From Vulcanimicrobiia bacterium (lineage in GTDB: Bacteria; Vulcanimicrobiota; Vulcanimicrobiia; Vulcanimicrobiales; Vulcanimicrobiaceae): a stretch of 42,291 nt of DNA. The stretch spans positions 1 through 42,291 of the forward strand of contig JAMXLK010000068.1 in assembly GCA_024281075.1 (NCBI GenBank). The letters are read 5' to 3'. How positions within the stretch are numbered: position 1 is the stretch's first letter; each line of letters begins with the position of its first letter. The translations under genes and the position numbers were made by a program. This document shows, one piece after another, positions 1 to 7,968 of this stretch. The notes under the pieces are model-generated. The model did not search any database. It saw only the letters and a list, made by a program, of their open reading frames with translations, and was not told where the DNA came from.

Positions 1-88
1 TGCTCGATCCCCCCGTCGTCGTCTGTCGAGCGACCGGAACCTGCGTCACTCCGAAAGACAAACAGCGCAAGTAGCTTCGGAGGCAGCT

Positions 89-1486
89 TCACACTAGGCG
101 TTCGTGGGTTTTCTTCTTCCAGACGAACTGGTAGTAGCAGAACTGCAGCAAGAGGACGACGCAATACGAGATCGGATAGCCGAGCCACACGCCGTCGAGT
201 CCGATACGCAGCATCAGCAGGTACGCGGCCAGAACCTCGACGCCGATCGCAAAGATACCGTTGATCGTCGGCACGATCACGTCGCCGCTTCCCCGCATAA
301 CGCCGCTGAGCACCGCCGAGTTGCCAAAGAGTAGATAGCCCCAGAGTGTGATCATCAAGAGCTCGTGCGCAATCCGCAGCGTGTTCGGATCGGTGATGAA
401 CCACCCGAGGATCACCCAAGCGAAGAGATAGCAAAGCCCGATGATAATGCCGCCGATGACGTAGTTCAAACCGACCGCCGAACGTATGACGCTGCCGAGC
501 TTGTCTTCGCGGCGCGCCCCAATGCATTGCGCGCCGAAGATCGAAGCCGAGATGCCGATCGAGATCGCCGGGAACTGAACGTAACCGACGACCTGGTTGA
601 CCGCGCCGTACGCCGCAGTCGCGCTCGACCCGAACTTATTGACCATCCAGATAACGGCGAGCTCCGCGAGCGAAACCATCATTACTTGTATTCCGGTCGG
701 CACCCCGATGCGGACGACGCCGCCGAGGATCTTCCAGTCGATTAAGAGATCGCCGAGCATTTCGCGGTCGAACTTCAGCGGATGATCGCGTCGCTTCAGA
801 TAGTACAACATCCATGCCAGGGCCGCGAAGTTGGCGATGAGGCCCGCTACGGCCGGGCTCACAACGCCGAGCTTCGGCAAGCCGAACCAACCCAGAATGA
901 AGAGCGGAGTAACGACGATCGCAAGCAATGCCGAGACGATGAGCGCGTAAAACGGTGTCGTCGAATCGCCGGTTCCACGCAGCAGCGTCGCGTACACGAA
1001 GTAGACGAAGAAAACCGGCATGACGAGGAAAATGACGCGGGCGTATGCGTCGGACTGACCGATGATATCGGGCGGCGTGCGAAGCCAACTCAGCACCGCC
1101 GTCGACCCGAGAATTCCGATGATGGCGACGATGATCCCGAGATAGAGTGCGGCGCCCAACACGGTGCCGGCGATGCGCTTGACCTTATGCAAGTCACGCG
1201 CGCCGAAGGCTTGCCCGACGAGCACGCTCGCGCCGCTCGATACGCCGAAGACAAACGAAAAGAGCAGAAAGACGATCGGAAAGACGGCCGAGATTGCGCC
1301 GAGCGCCTGCGTGGAAATGAGGCGGCCGATCCAAATGCTCGCCATCGTCTGCGAGGCCGATTGCAAGACGTTGCTGAGCATCAAGGGGATGAGAAAGACG
1401 AGGAGGATCTGCCACATCGGCTTCCCCTCCTCGAAAATGTTGACGCCGTGCCGCCGCGGCGCTGGTCGAGCCTCGGCCTGGGCCAT
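89..1486 (-). CDS. MATE family multidrug/metabolite efflux transporter
   Basis: A 465-residue inner-membrane transporter of the MATE family, which exports cationic drugs or metabolites in exchange for Na+ or H+. The sequence shows about twelve hydrophobic segments in two halves of similar layout, typical MATE length, the N-terminal SNVLQSASQTMASIWIGRL segment and a second-half counterpart near GIQVMMVSLAELAVIWMVN. The first 25 residues are a polar cytoplasmic tail. The ATG at 1486 lies 3 bases after the stop of the padR gene, so both are transcribed together and PadR very likely controls this pump. The substrate cannot be told from sequence. A DinF-type or polysaccharide exporter is possible but less likely given the PadR partner. 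Confidence 0.93.
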   Translation of the reverse strand: MAQAEARPAPRRHGVNIFEEGKPMWQILLVFLIPLMLSNVLQSASQTMASIWIGRLISTQALGAISAVFPIVFLLFSFVFGVSSGASVLVGQAFGARDLHKVKRIAGTVLGAALYLGIIVAIIGILGSTAVLSWLRTPPDIIGQSDAYARVIFLVMPVFFVYFVYATLLRGTGDSTTPFYALIVSALLAIVVTPLFILGWFGLPKLGVVSPAVAGLIANFAALAWMLYYLKRRDHPLKFDREMLGDLLIDWKILGGVVRIGVPTGIQVMMVSLAELAVIWMVNKFGSSATAAYGAVNQVVGYVQFPAISIGISASIFGAQCIGARREDKLGSVIRSAVGLNYVIGGIIIGLCYLFAWVILGWFITDPNTLRIAHELLMITLWGYLLFGNSAVLSGVMRGSGDVIVPTINGIFAIGVEVLAAYLLMLRIGLDGVWLGYPISYCVVLLLQFCYYQFVWKKKTHERLV

Positions 1487-1489
1487 CGC

Positions 1490-2014
1490 TTATTCCTCTG
1501 CTAAAGCTTGGTAGATCTCTTTGCGTGCTTCGTCGAGCAGCTCGCGCACGTGCTCGATCGTCTCCGGTTTTGAAGACGGTCCGAGCTGCGAAATCGCTTG
1601 CATTAACCGTCTCGCCGAGTCGCGCAGTTGCGAACCCATGTCGTGCATCTCCTCTTCGTCGTCATCGTCGTCTTTGAGCCAGCGTTCGAGGTCCGCCGCA
1701 TGCTCGCCGAGCAGCCTTCGTCCTTGCTCGGTGAGCTCGTAGATCCGGCGATCGCCCTCGTCGCGACCGCTCACCAAGCCGGCGGCCTCGAGCGCAGCGA
1801 GCAACGGATAGACCGAGCCCGCTCCGCCGCCCCAGCCTTTCTCCCGAACGGCGCGGATGAGGTCGTACCCGTGGCGCGGGAGCTCGTCGAGCAGCTTGAG
1901 CACCGCAAACTTCAGAATTCCGCGCCGCATGCGGCGCATGCCGCGCCGGCGTTCGCGCTTGCCGGGCCAGCTCCACCAGCCTGAATGGGGATCACCCCAG
2001 TAACCCATGTTCAT
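1490..2014 (-). CDS. PadR family transcriptional regulator
   Basis: A 174-residue DNA-binding repressor of the PadR family. A Trp- and Arg-rich N-terminal tail (residues 1-32) precedes a winged helix at about 33-105 with the family marks LLDELPRHGYDLI, GSVYPLLAALEAAGLV and GDRRIYELTEQGRRLL. An Asp/Glu run near 115-122 and a C-terminal helical dimerisation region follow. It is the first gene of a two-gene operon with the MATE exporter, the usual arrangement for PadR proteins that sense a toxic compound and release the pump gene. The -10 box ends 6 bases before the ATG at 2014, so the mRNA is probably leaderless. A second ATG at 2008 is an alternative start. The effector is unknown. Confidence 0.92.
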   Translation of the reverse strand: MNMGYWGDPHSGWWSWPGKRERRRGMRRMRRGILKFAVLKLLDELPRHGYDLIRAVREKGWGGGAGSVYPLLAALEAAGLVSGRDEGDRRIYELTEQGRRLLGEHAADLERWLKDDDDDEEEMHDMGSQLRDSARRLMQAISQLGPSSKPETIEHVRELLDEARKEIYQALAEE

Positions 2015-2020
2015 GTCGCA

Positions 2021-2050
2021 ATACTATTCGATATATCGCTATACTGTCAA
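2021..2050 (-). promoter_or_regulatory. padR-MATE promoter with embedded palindromic operator
   Basis: On the minus strand a perfect -35 box TTGACA (2045-2050) is followed after 18 bases by TAGTAT (2021-2026). The spacer holds the 10-bp palindrome CGATATATCG (2029-2038), flanked by TATAG and AATAG, well placed for PadR autorepression. Transcription would start at or within a base or two of the padR ATG. On the plus strand a TATACT (2040-2045) overlaps the same DNA and could serve rqcP, so the two directions may compete. Confidence 0.7.
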
Positions 2051-2065
2051 GGCATCCGCGCGCGG

Positions 2066-2080
2066 CCCCGTCGAACGGGG
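2066..2080. other. Short GC hairpin before rqcP start
   Basis: CCCCG-TCGAA-CGGGG forms a 5-bp stem ending 5 bases before the GTG at 2086, exactly where a ribosome binding site would be. It could limit translation of rqcP or simply be chance in GC-rich DNA. Confidence 0.4.
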
Positions 2081-2085
2081 GCGCC

Positions 2086-2358
2086 GTGCGACTCGACAAG
2101 TTCATGAAGGTCTCGCGGCTGGCCAAGCGGCGGAGCGAGGCTCATGAAGCGCTCGAGCACGGACGCATTACGAAGGACGGCAAGCCGCTCAAGCCGGGAT
2201 ACGCGGTCAAACCGGGCGACGAGCTAGAGATTCACTACGCGACGAAGTTCGTGACGGTACGCGTTCGCGAAGTGCCGTTGCGCGTGACGCCCGCGCTCAA
2301 GCCGGGCGATCTCTACGAGATTCTGCAAACGCGCAAGGACGACGCAGAATGGCTGTAA
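2086..2358 (+). CDS. rqcP: RqcP/YabO-type S4-domain RNA-binding protein
   Basis: A 90-residue S4-domain protein that closely resembles Bacillus RqcP (YabO) over most of its length: MRLDKFMKVSRLAKRRSEA at the start, GRITKDGKPLKPGYAVKPGDELEI in the middle (shared pattern), and a short tail ending in an LYEILQTRKDD region like the LYTILKEEK end of YabO. RqcP binds stalled 50S subunits and cooperates with RqcH in adding alanine tails to nascent chains. Start is GTG at 2086, since the family begins exactly at MRLDKF. The gene overlaps whiA by 10 bases, so translation is likely coupled. HslR (Hsp15) is the alternative name, but the short length favours RqcP. Confidence 0.85.
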   Translation: MRLDKFMKVSRLAKRRSEAHEALEHGRITKDGKPLKPGYAVKPGDELEIHYATKFVTVRVREVPLRVTPALKPGDLYEILQTRKDDAEWL

Positions 2359-3218
2359 TCTCCGCGGATACGAAGGATGCGCTCGCGCGCGACGTGCCCG
2401 CAGCGGTGCACTGCCGTGACGCGCTGCTCGCCGGGCTCGCCCTCTACGGCAGCGCCGGCAATGAGTTCGTGACGCATCGTAATGCCGTCGCGCGGCTCTT
2501 TTGGTCGCTGCTCGACGAACGTACGCAGCCGATCGAGGCGCGTTCTCCGACGCGTTTGCACCGCCTCCCGACGTTTGCAATCGCGCTGCCGCCACGGTTG
2601 CGCGGGATGCCGCCCAAGCCGGTGCATAAATGTGACCGGCTCATCGAAGTACGCGCCGCGTTCTTAGCATGCGGATCGCTCGCGGCCGGCGCACGCGGTT
2701 ACCATCTGGAGTTCGTGGTGCGCAGCGAGGAGATCGCGCAGCGCCTGAAATGGATGCTGCGCAGCGCCGGCGTCCCTCCTAAACTGGTTCGCCGCAAATC
2801 GCGCGTGATTCTGTACTACAAGGACTTCGACACGATTGCGGAGCTGCTCACGAGAATCGGCGCCTTCGCCGCGGTCCTCGCGCTCGAAGACGTGCGAGCG
2901 TTACGCGAAACGAAGAATCGCATTCATCGTTTGGTGAACACCGAGGCGGCGAATCTCGAGCGAAGCGCACAGGCAGCTGCCGCGCAACGGCACGTCATCG
3001 AGTATTTGCGCGCTTCGTACGGCCTGACGCGTCTGACGCCCGCACTGCGCGAAGTGGCCGAGCTGCGGCTCAAGCACCCCGACGAATCGCTTGCAGAGCT
3101 GGGCCGCCGCTGCAATCCGCCGATCTCCAAGCCGACCGTCAGCAGCCGGCTCGGTGCGATGACCCGGCTCGCCGACCACGTTCGCCGCGGGCAGGTGAGC
3201 GCGAAAGCCGTCCGGTAA
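2349..3218 (+). CDS. whiA: WhiA-like DNA-binding protein
   Basis: A 289-residue member of the WhiA (DUF199) family. The N-terminal part is a degenerate LAGLIDADG homing-endonuclease fold, seen in ALLAGLALYGS and RAAFLACGSLAAG, and the C-terminal part (about 215-280) is a helix-turn-helix with SLAELGRRCNPPISKPTVSSR. The hallmark NRIHRLVNTEAANLERS is present near residue 200. In Streptomyces WhiA controls sporulation septation; in Bacillus it influences division and metabolism. It begins inside the 3' end of rqcP. The common rapZ-yvcK-whiA cluster is not seen; instead the gene is followed 10 bases later by gap, an unusual link between a division regulator and glycolysis. Confidence 0.9.
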   Translation: MAVISADTKDALARDVPAAVHCRDALLAGLALYGSAGNEFVTHRNAVARLFWSLLDERTQPIEARSPTRLHRLPTFAIALPPRLRGMPPKPVHKCDRLIEVRAAFLACGSLAAGARGYHLEFVVRSEEIAQRLKWMLRSAGVPPKLVRRKSRVILYYKDFDTIAELLTRIGAFAAVLALEDVRALRETKNRIHRLVNTEAANLERSAQAAAAQRHVIEYLRASYGLTRLTPALREVAELRLKHPDESLAELGRRCNPPISKPTVSSRLGAMTRLADHVRRGQVSAKAVR

Positions 3219-3228
3219 ACGCGCCTCC

Positions 3229-4242
3229 ATGCGCATCGGAATTAACGGCTTCGGCCGAATCGGACGTAATTTCACCAAAGCAATCGTCGAGCGCCATCCG
3301 GAAATCGAGATAGCCGCCGTCAACGACCTGATCGATGCGAGTCACTGCGCGCATCTCTTTAAGTACGATAGCAACTACGGCGCCTACGCAGGCGACGTTT
3401 CCGGCGGCGACGGCACGATCTCGATCGACGATCGCAAGATTCGCGTCTTCGCCGAGCGCGATCCCGGAAAACTGCCGTGGAACGATCTCGGCGTCGACGT
3501 GGTCGTCGAATCGACCGGCCTCTTTACCGATGCCGCCAAAGCTCGCGCCCACATCGACGGCGGCGGCGCGAAGAAAGTGATCATCTCGGCGCCGGCCAAA
3601 GGCGAAGACATCACGATCGTGCTCGGCGTCAACGACAAGAACTACGATCCGTCCGCGCATCACGTCATCTCGAACGCGTCCTGCACGACCAACTGCCTTG
3701 CGACGGCGGTTAAGCCGGTCGTGGACGAGCTGGGTTGGGTCAAGGGTTTCATGACCACGATTCATTCGTACACCAACGATCAGAACGTGCTCGACGGACC
3801 GCACAAAGACCCGCGGCGCGCCCGCAATGCGGCAACGAACATCGTACCGACCTCGACCGGCGCCGCCAAGGCGCTCTACCTCACCATTCCCGAAGTTGAA
3901 GGGACGTTCGACGGCTTTGCGCTGCGCGTACCGACGCCGACCGTTTCGATGATTTACTTAGTCGCACAAACGCGTACGCCGACGACGCGCGCGCAGCTCA
4001 ACGAGATTCTGCGGCGCGCCGCGGAGGGCGACATGAGCAAATACGTCGCCTATACCGAAGCGGAGCTCGTCTCGAGCGACTTCAAGAAGGATCCGCATAG
4101 CTCCATCATTGACTCCAAGCTCAACAACGCCAACGGCGATCTCGTGCAGATCGCAGCGTGGTACGATAACGAGTGGGGTTATTCGTGCCGGCTCGCGGAG
4201 CTGACCGCTCTGGTGCTCGCGACGATTCCGGCAAAGGTCTAG
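3229..4242 (+). CDS. gap: Glyceraldehyde-3-phosphate dehydrogenase
   Basis: Catalyses oxidative phosphorylation of glyceraldehyde-3-phosphate to 1,3-bisphosphoglycerate. The 337 residues contain the Rossmann start INGFGRIGRNF, the catalytic Cys at about residue 152 in SNASCTTNCLA, the catalytic His in TTIHSYTNDQN, and the substrate loop RARNAATNIVPTSTGAAKA. The Asp in AAVNDLIDA suggests NAD preference. Full length for the family. It starts with ATG 10 bases after whiA without a clear Shine-Dalgarno sequence, and is followed immediately by pgk, so it lies in the rqcP-whiA-gap-pgk-tpiA-gpmI operon. Confidence 0.97.
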   Translation: MRIGINGFGRIGRNFTKAIVERHPEIEIAAVNDLIDASHCAHLFKYDSNYGAYAGDVSGGDGTISIDDRKIRVFAERDPGKLPWNDLGVDVVVESTGLFTDAAKARAHIDGGGAKKVIISAPAKGEDITIVLGVNDKNYDPSAHHVISNASCTTNCLATAVKPVVDELGWVKGFMTTIHSYTNDQNVLDGPHKDPRRARNAATNIVPTSTGAAKALYLTIPEVEGTFDGFALRVPTPTVSMIYLVAQTRTPTTRAQLNEILRRAAEGDMSKYVAYTEAELVSSDFKKDPHSSIIDSKLNNANGDLVQIAAWYDNEWGYSCRLAELTALVLATIPAKV

Positions 4243-4255
4243 CGCCTTCAAAAAA

Positions 4256-5443
4256 CTGCGGGATCTCGACGTCCGGGGCAAGCGCGTGCTGGTACGCGAA
4301 GATCTCAACGTCCCAATCACGAGCGCGCCGGGTGGTAGCGCGCCGCAAATTCTCGATTACGCGCGCGTCGATGCGGCGATTCCGACGCTGCGCTGGCTGC
4401 ACGAGCAGGGTGCCCGCACAATCGTGCTCTCGCACCTGGGACGGCCCGAAGGTAAGCCCGATCCGCGGCTCTCCCTGCGCCCCATCGCGCAAGCACTCTC
4501 CGACCGCCTCGAGACCGCCGTGCACTTCGCCGGCGATTGCGTCGGTGAGATCGCCGAGGAGGCGGTCGCGCAGCTGCGCGACGGCGACGTTCTACTGCTG
4601 GAGAACGTGCGGTTCCATTCCGAAGAGGAGCGCGACGATCCCGAGTTCTCCAAGCGGCTGGCGCGGCTGGGGGATTACTACGTCAACGACGCGTTCGCAA
4701 CGGCGCACCGCGCGCATGCCTCCACCGAAGGCGTGGCGCATCTCCTTCCGAGCGTAGCGGGATTTTTGATGGAAGCCGAGCTTTCGGCGCTCTCCAGACT
4801 CATCCACGACCCGGCGAAACCGTTCGTGTGTGCGATCGGCGGCGCCAAAATCAAAGACAAGATCGGCGTCTTAGAGCGGCTCTCCGAATTCGTCGATGCG
4901 TTCTGCATCGGCGGCGGCATGGCGAACACCCTGCTCGCTTCATCCGGCGTCGACGTTGGACGATCGTTGCGGGATGCGGATCTCGAACCGGCGCGTCATA
5001 TCGCGGCGGTGCTCAAAGAGCGCAACGTAGCGCTTCATCTGCCGACCGACGCGGTCGTGGCGCCCTCACTCGACGCGGAAAAAGAAGCGCATATCGTACC
5101 CATTCGTGCGGTCGGCACGGAAATGATTTTGGACATCGGTCCCGAGACCGCCGCTGCATACGCCCGCACGATCGAAGGTGCGCGTACGATCGTCTTCAAC
5201 GGACCGATGGGCGTGTACGAGCGCCCCGCCTATCGCGAAGGCACCAAAGCGATCGGCGAAGCGATTGCGCGTGCCACCGCGGCGGGAGCGGTGAGCGTGG
5301 TCGGCGGCGGGGATGCCGCGGCGGCCGCGCATTTGCTCGGATTTGCGGCACGGACGACCTTCGTCTCTACCGGAGGCGGGGCGACGTTAGAGTATCTGGA
5401 GGGAAAATCGTTGCCGGGAGTCGTCGCGCTTGAACGTCCGTAG
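4256..5443 (+). CDS. pgk: Phosphoglycerate kinase
   Basis: Transfers phosphate from 1,3-bisphosphoglycerate to ADP. Family marks: LDVRGKRVLVREDLNVP at the N-terminus, LSHLGRPEGKPDPRLSL, the hinge GGAKIKDKI, VFNGPMGVYE and the C-terminal GGGDAAAA and STGGGATLEYLEG. The first in-frame ATG/GTG/TTG is the GTG at 4286, which would delete the first beta strand. The family homology KKLRDLDVRGKR continues upstream to about 4250, where the only near-cognate start is CTG at 4256, so I place the start there (395 residues). An in-frame stop at 4202-4204 limits further extension. The gene lies 13 bases after gap and overlaps tpiA by 14 bases. Function is certain; the start is not. Confidence 0.93.
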   Translation: MRDLDVRGKRVLVREDLNVPITSAPGGSAPQILDYARVDAAIPTLRWLHEQGARTIVLSHLGRPEGKPDPRLSLRPIAQALSDRLETAVHFAGDCVGEIAEEAVAQLRDGDVLLLENVRFHSEEERDDPEFSKRLARLGDYYVNDAFATAHRAHASTEGVAHLLPSVAGFLMEAELSALSRLIHDPAKPFVCAIGGAKIKDKIGVLERLSEFVDAFCIGGGMANTLLASSGVDVGRSLRDADLEPARHIAAVLKERNVALHLPTDAVVAPSLDAEKEAHIVPIRAVGTEMILDIGPETAAAYARTIEGARTIVFNGPMGVYERPAYREGTKAIGEAIARATAAGAVSVVGGGDAAAAAHLLGFAARTTFVSTGGGATLEYLEGKSLPGVVALERP

Positions 5444-6182
5444 GCTCGTCGTCGCCAATTGGAAGATGAACAAGACGGCGGCCGAGACCGCCGATTACAT
5501 CGATGCTTTCGTCGTGCAGTTGCCGTCGCTGCCGCGCGACGTCGAGATCGTCCTGGCGCCGCCGTTCACGTCGATTTGCCGTGCGGCCGCCAAACGGGAG
5601 GGATCGCGCGTGCGGCTCGGCGCTCAGACGATGCATTGGGAGCTGCACGGCGCATTTACCGGCGAGATCAGCGCGCCAATGCTGCGCGAATTCGGGGTGA
5701 GCCACGTCATCTTGGGGCATTCGGAGCGGCGCGCGCACTGCAACGAAACCGACCGTACGGTGAACTTGAAAGTCCATACCGCGCTCGAGCAGAGCCTCAT
5801 CCCGATCGTTGCGGTCGGCGAGACGCTCGAACAGCGGCGTGCGGGCGTGACCGACGATCACGTCGTGGCGCAGACGCGAGCCGCATTCGACGGCGTTGAC
5901 GCCGGCGCGCTTGCGGGCGTGGTGATCGCATACGAGCCGATCTGGGCGATCGGTACGGGTGAGAACTGCGAACCGGCCGAAGCGAACCGCGTGATGGCGA
6001 CGATTCGATCGTCGTTGCAAGGCTTGCGTGAGACTCCGATACTCTACGGCGGCAGCATGAACACCGGGAACGTTGCTTCGTACGCGACGCAGCCCGACAT
6101 CAATGGCGGTCTCATCGGCGGCGCATCGCTGGATCCCGACGGATTCGCGCAGCTGATTCGCAGCGCCGCTAGCCCGCCCTGA
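5430..6182 (+). CDS. tpiA: Triosephosphate isomerase
   Basis: Interconverts dihydroxyacetone phosphate and glyceraldehyde-3-phosphate. The 250-residue barrel shows the N-terminal VVANWKMNKT, the catalytic His in VILGHSERR, the catalytic Glu in AYEPIWAIGTG and the phosphate loop LYGGSMNTGN. The TTG start at 5430 fits the family N-terminus and lies inside the end of pgk, which suggests translational coupling. The stop codon TGA at 6180-6182 is supplied by a copy of the dispersed repeat (6177-6196), so the last residues SAASPP were probably shaped by that insertion. Confidence 0.96.
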   Translation: MNVRRLVVANWKMNKTAAETADYIDAFVVQLPSLPRDVEIVLAPPFTSICRAAAKREGSRVRLGAQTMHWELHGAFTGEISAPMLREFGVSHVILGHSERRAHCNETDRTVNLKVHTALEQSLIPIVAVGETLEQRRAGVTDDHVVAQTRAAFDGVDAGALAGVVIAYEPIWAIGTGENCEPAEANRVMATIRSSLQGLRETPILYGGSMNTGNVASYATQPDINGGLIGGASLDPDGFAQLIRSAASPP

Positions 6183-6196
6183 GCGGAGTCGAAGGG
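6177..6196. repeat. Dispersed repeat copy 1, tpiA/gpmI junction
   Basis: CCCTGAGCGGAGTCGAAGGG, the cleanest copy of a short repeat seen five times here. It reads Pro-stop in the tpiA frame and its last base is the first base of the gpmI GTG start. The GGAG inside it may act as the gpmI ribosome binding site. Confidence 0.8.
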
Positions 6197-7746
6197 TGAT
6201 ATATCGCCCCGTTATTCTGGCGGTACTCGACGGGTGGGGATGCCGCAACGACGCGTACGGAAACGCGATCGCGGCGGCACGGCTGCCGCACTTTGATGCG
6301 CTGCTGGCGCGTTATCCGCACACGCTCTTGCAAGCCTCCGCGCGAGCCGTCGGCCTTCCCGACGGCGTGATGGGCAACAGCGAAGTCGGCCACATGAATC
6401 TCGGCAGCGGACGCGTCGTTGCGCAGGGCGTGACGCTCATCGATGCCGCGATTGCTGGGGGAGAGTTCGCGAGAAACGCAACGTTGGTGCGTGCCGTCGA
6501 GCACGTTGGAGCGAGCGGCGGAACGCTGCATCTGATGGGCTTGCTCTCGGACGGCTGCGTCCACAGCTCGATGCTTCACTGCTTCGCCTTGATCGATGCG
6601 GCCGTCACGGCCGGCGTCCCGGTTGCAATACACGGCTTTCTCGATGGGCGCGACACGCCGCCGCGCTCGGCGCTAGGCTACGTCGAGCAACTCGAAGCCA
6701 AACTCGGATCCGTCGGGCGCAGCGGCTCGATTGCGAGCGTCACCGGCCGTTTTTACGCGATGGACCGCGACCGCCGGTGGGAACGGACGCAGCTCGCATA
6801 CGACCTGCTCGCCAACGGTAGCGCGCAATGGCGCGCGCCCGACGCACGGACGGCGGTCGAAGCGGGCTACGCGCGGGGCGAAGACGACGAGTTCGTTCGT
6901 CCGACGATCGTCGCGCAAACCCGGCCGATCGAAGATGGAGATGCGTTCGTCTTCTTCAACTTTCGACCGGACCGCGCGCGACAGCTGATGACGGCCTTCA
7001 ATGCGGGCACGACGATCTATTTCGACGACGGCTTTGGAGTGTTCGCTTCAAAACCGTACCACAATCCCTTCTTCGCAACCATGACCAAGTACGATGAAAA
7101 CTATACCAATCCGGTGCTCTTCGGACCGCGGCCGCAGTACGACACGTTCGGCGAAATTCTTGCGCGCGCGGGGCTGCGCCAACTGCGGCTTGCCGAAACC
7201 GAGAAGTACGCCCACGTTACGTACTTTTTCAACGGCGGGCGCGAAGATCAATTCGATGGCGAAGAGCGCACGCTGATTCCGTCGGACCGGTCGGTTCCGA
7301 CGTACGATCTCGCTCCGGCGATGCGTGCTCGCGAAATCACCGACGCGGCGCTTGCGGCGATCGCAGGCGGCACGTTCGATGCAATCGTGATGAACTATGC
7401 CAACGCGGACATGGTGGGGCACACCGGCAAATGGGAGCCGACCGTCGCCGCGGTTGAAGTCCTCGATGCGTGCTTGGGACGCCTCAGCGATGCCTCGTTG
7501 AAGGCTAACGCGTTGTTGGCGATCACCTCCGACCACGGGAACGCCGAAGAGAAGCTCGATGCGAAGGGAAATCCGCTGACGGCACACACGACGAATCTCG
7601 TTCCATTCCTGCTCGTAGCGAACAATTTACGCGGGCGGCTTGCCGACGGCGGAAAGCTCGGCGACGTTGCGCCGACGCTGCTCACGCTGATGGGATTGCC
7701 GATTCCCGAGCGCATGACCGGAAGAAACTTGTTCACGCCGCAATAG
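6196..7746 (+). CDS. gpmI: 2,3-bisphosphoglycerate-independent phosphoglycerate mutase
   Basis: Interconverts 3- and 2-phosphoglycerate through a phosphoserine enzyme using two Mn2+ ions. The 516 residues match the family length. Visible motifs are the N-terminal metal site LAVLDGWG, the nucleophile Ser62 in MGNSEVGHMNLGSG, the substrate segments GRDTPPRSA and SVTGRFYAMDRDRRWERT, NFRPDRARQL, and the second metal site ITSDHGNAEE. The GTG start at 6196 comes directly out of the repeat copy that ends tpiA. It is the last glycolytic gene of the operon; no enolase follows in this window. Confidence 0.96.
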   Translation: MIYRPVILAVLDGWGCRNDAYGNAIAAARLPHFDALLARYPHTLLQASARAVGLPDGVMGNSEVGHMNLGSGRVVAQGVTLIDAAIAGGEFARNATLVRAVEHVGASGGTLHLMGLLSDGCVHSSMLHCFALIDAAVTAGVPVAIHGFLDGRDTPPRSALGYVEQLEAKLGSVGRSGSIASVTGRFYAMDRDRRWERTQLAYDLLANGSAQWRAPDARTAVEAGYARGEDDEFVRPTIVAQTRPIEDGDAFVFFNFRPDRARQLMTAFNAGTTIYFDDGFGVFASKPYHNPFFATMTKYDENYTNPVLFGPRPQYDTFGEILARAGLRQLRLAETEKYAHVTYFFNGGREDQFDGEERTLIPSDRSVPTYDLAPAMRAREITDAALAAIAGGTFDAIVMNYANADMVGHTGKWEPTVAAVEVLDACLGRLSDASLKANALLAITSDHGNAEEKLDAKGNPLTAHTTNLVPFLLVANNLRGRLADGGKLGDVAPTLLTLMGLPIPERMTGRNLFTPQ

Positions 7747-7839
7747 CGCAAGAAATTCAGCGAGGTCCCAGGCCGTTCTCCGCGTTCTATAAGGCTGGCA
7801 TGCGAAAGTCTTATCTGTAACGCGAGAGGAGATTCGTTG

Positions 7840-7968
7840 ATGCCAGGTCAGTTCAGCGACGCCCACGATGTACTGCTCGTAACGCGAGCCCTCATCTATT
7901 TCGTATTCGCCGGTACCGCAACGGTGGCCATCGCGGTGCTCGCGCACTTAATGCCCGCCGGTGGTTAG
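7840..7968 (+). CDS. Small single-span membrane protein (42 aa), unknown
   Basis: A short ORF, below usual gene-calling length, with a good Shine-Dalgarno sequence (GAGAGGAGA, about 7 bases before the ATG at 7840). It encodes a polar start (MPGQFSDAHD), one hydrophobic helix (about residues 12-38, with ALIYFVFAGTATVAIAVLA) and ends MPAGG. It lies 93 bases after gpmI and its stop overlaps the 3' end of the opposing CadC-like gene by 4 bases. The codons look like those of its neighbours. No family is recognised; it may be a small regulator or subunit of a membrane complex. Confidence 0.55.
   Translation: MPGQFSDAHDVLLVTRALIYFVFAGTATVAIAVLAHLMPAGG

Noticed and set aside
1-88. Possible 3' end of a left-hand gene
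   Set aside because: Only open frames shared with GC-rich background were seen; no recognisable protein end, RNA or terminator.
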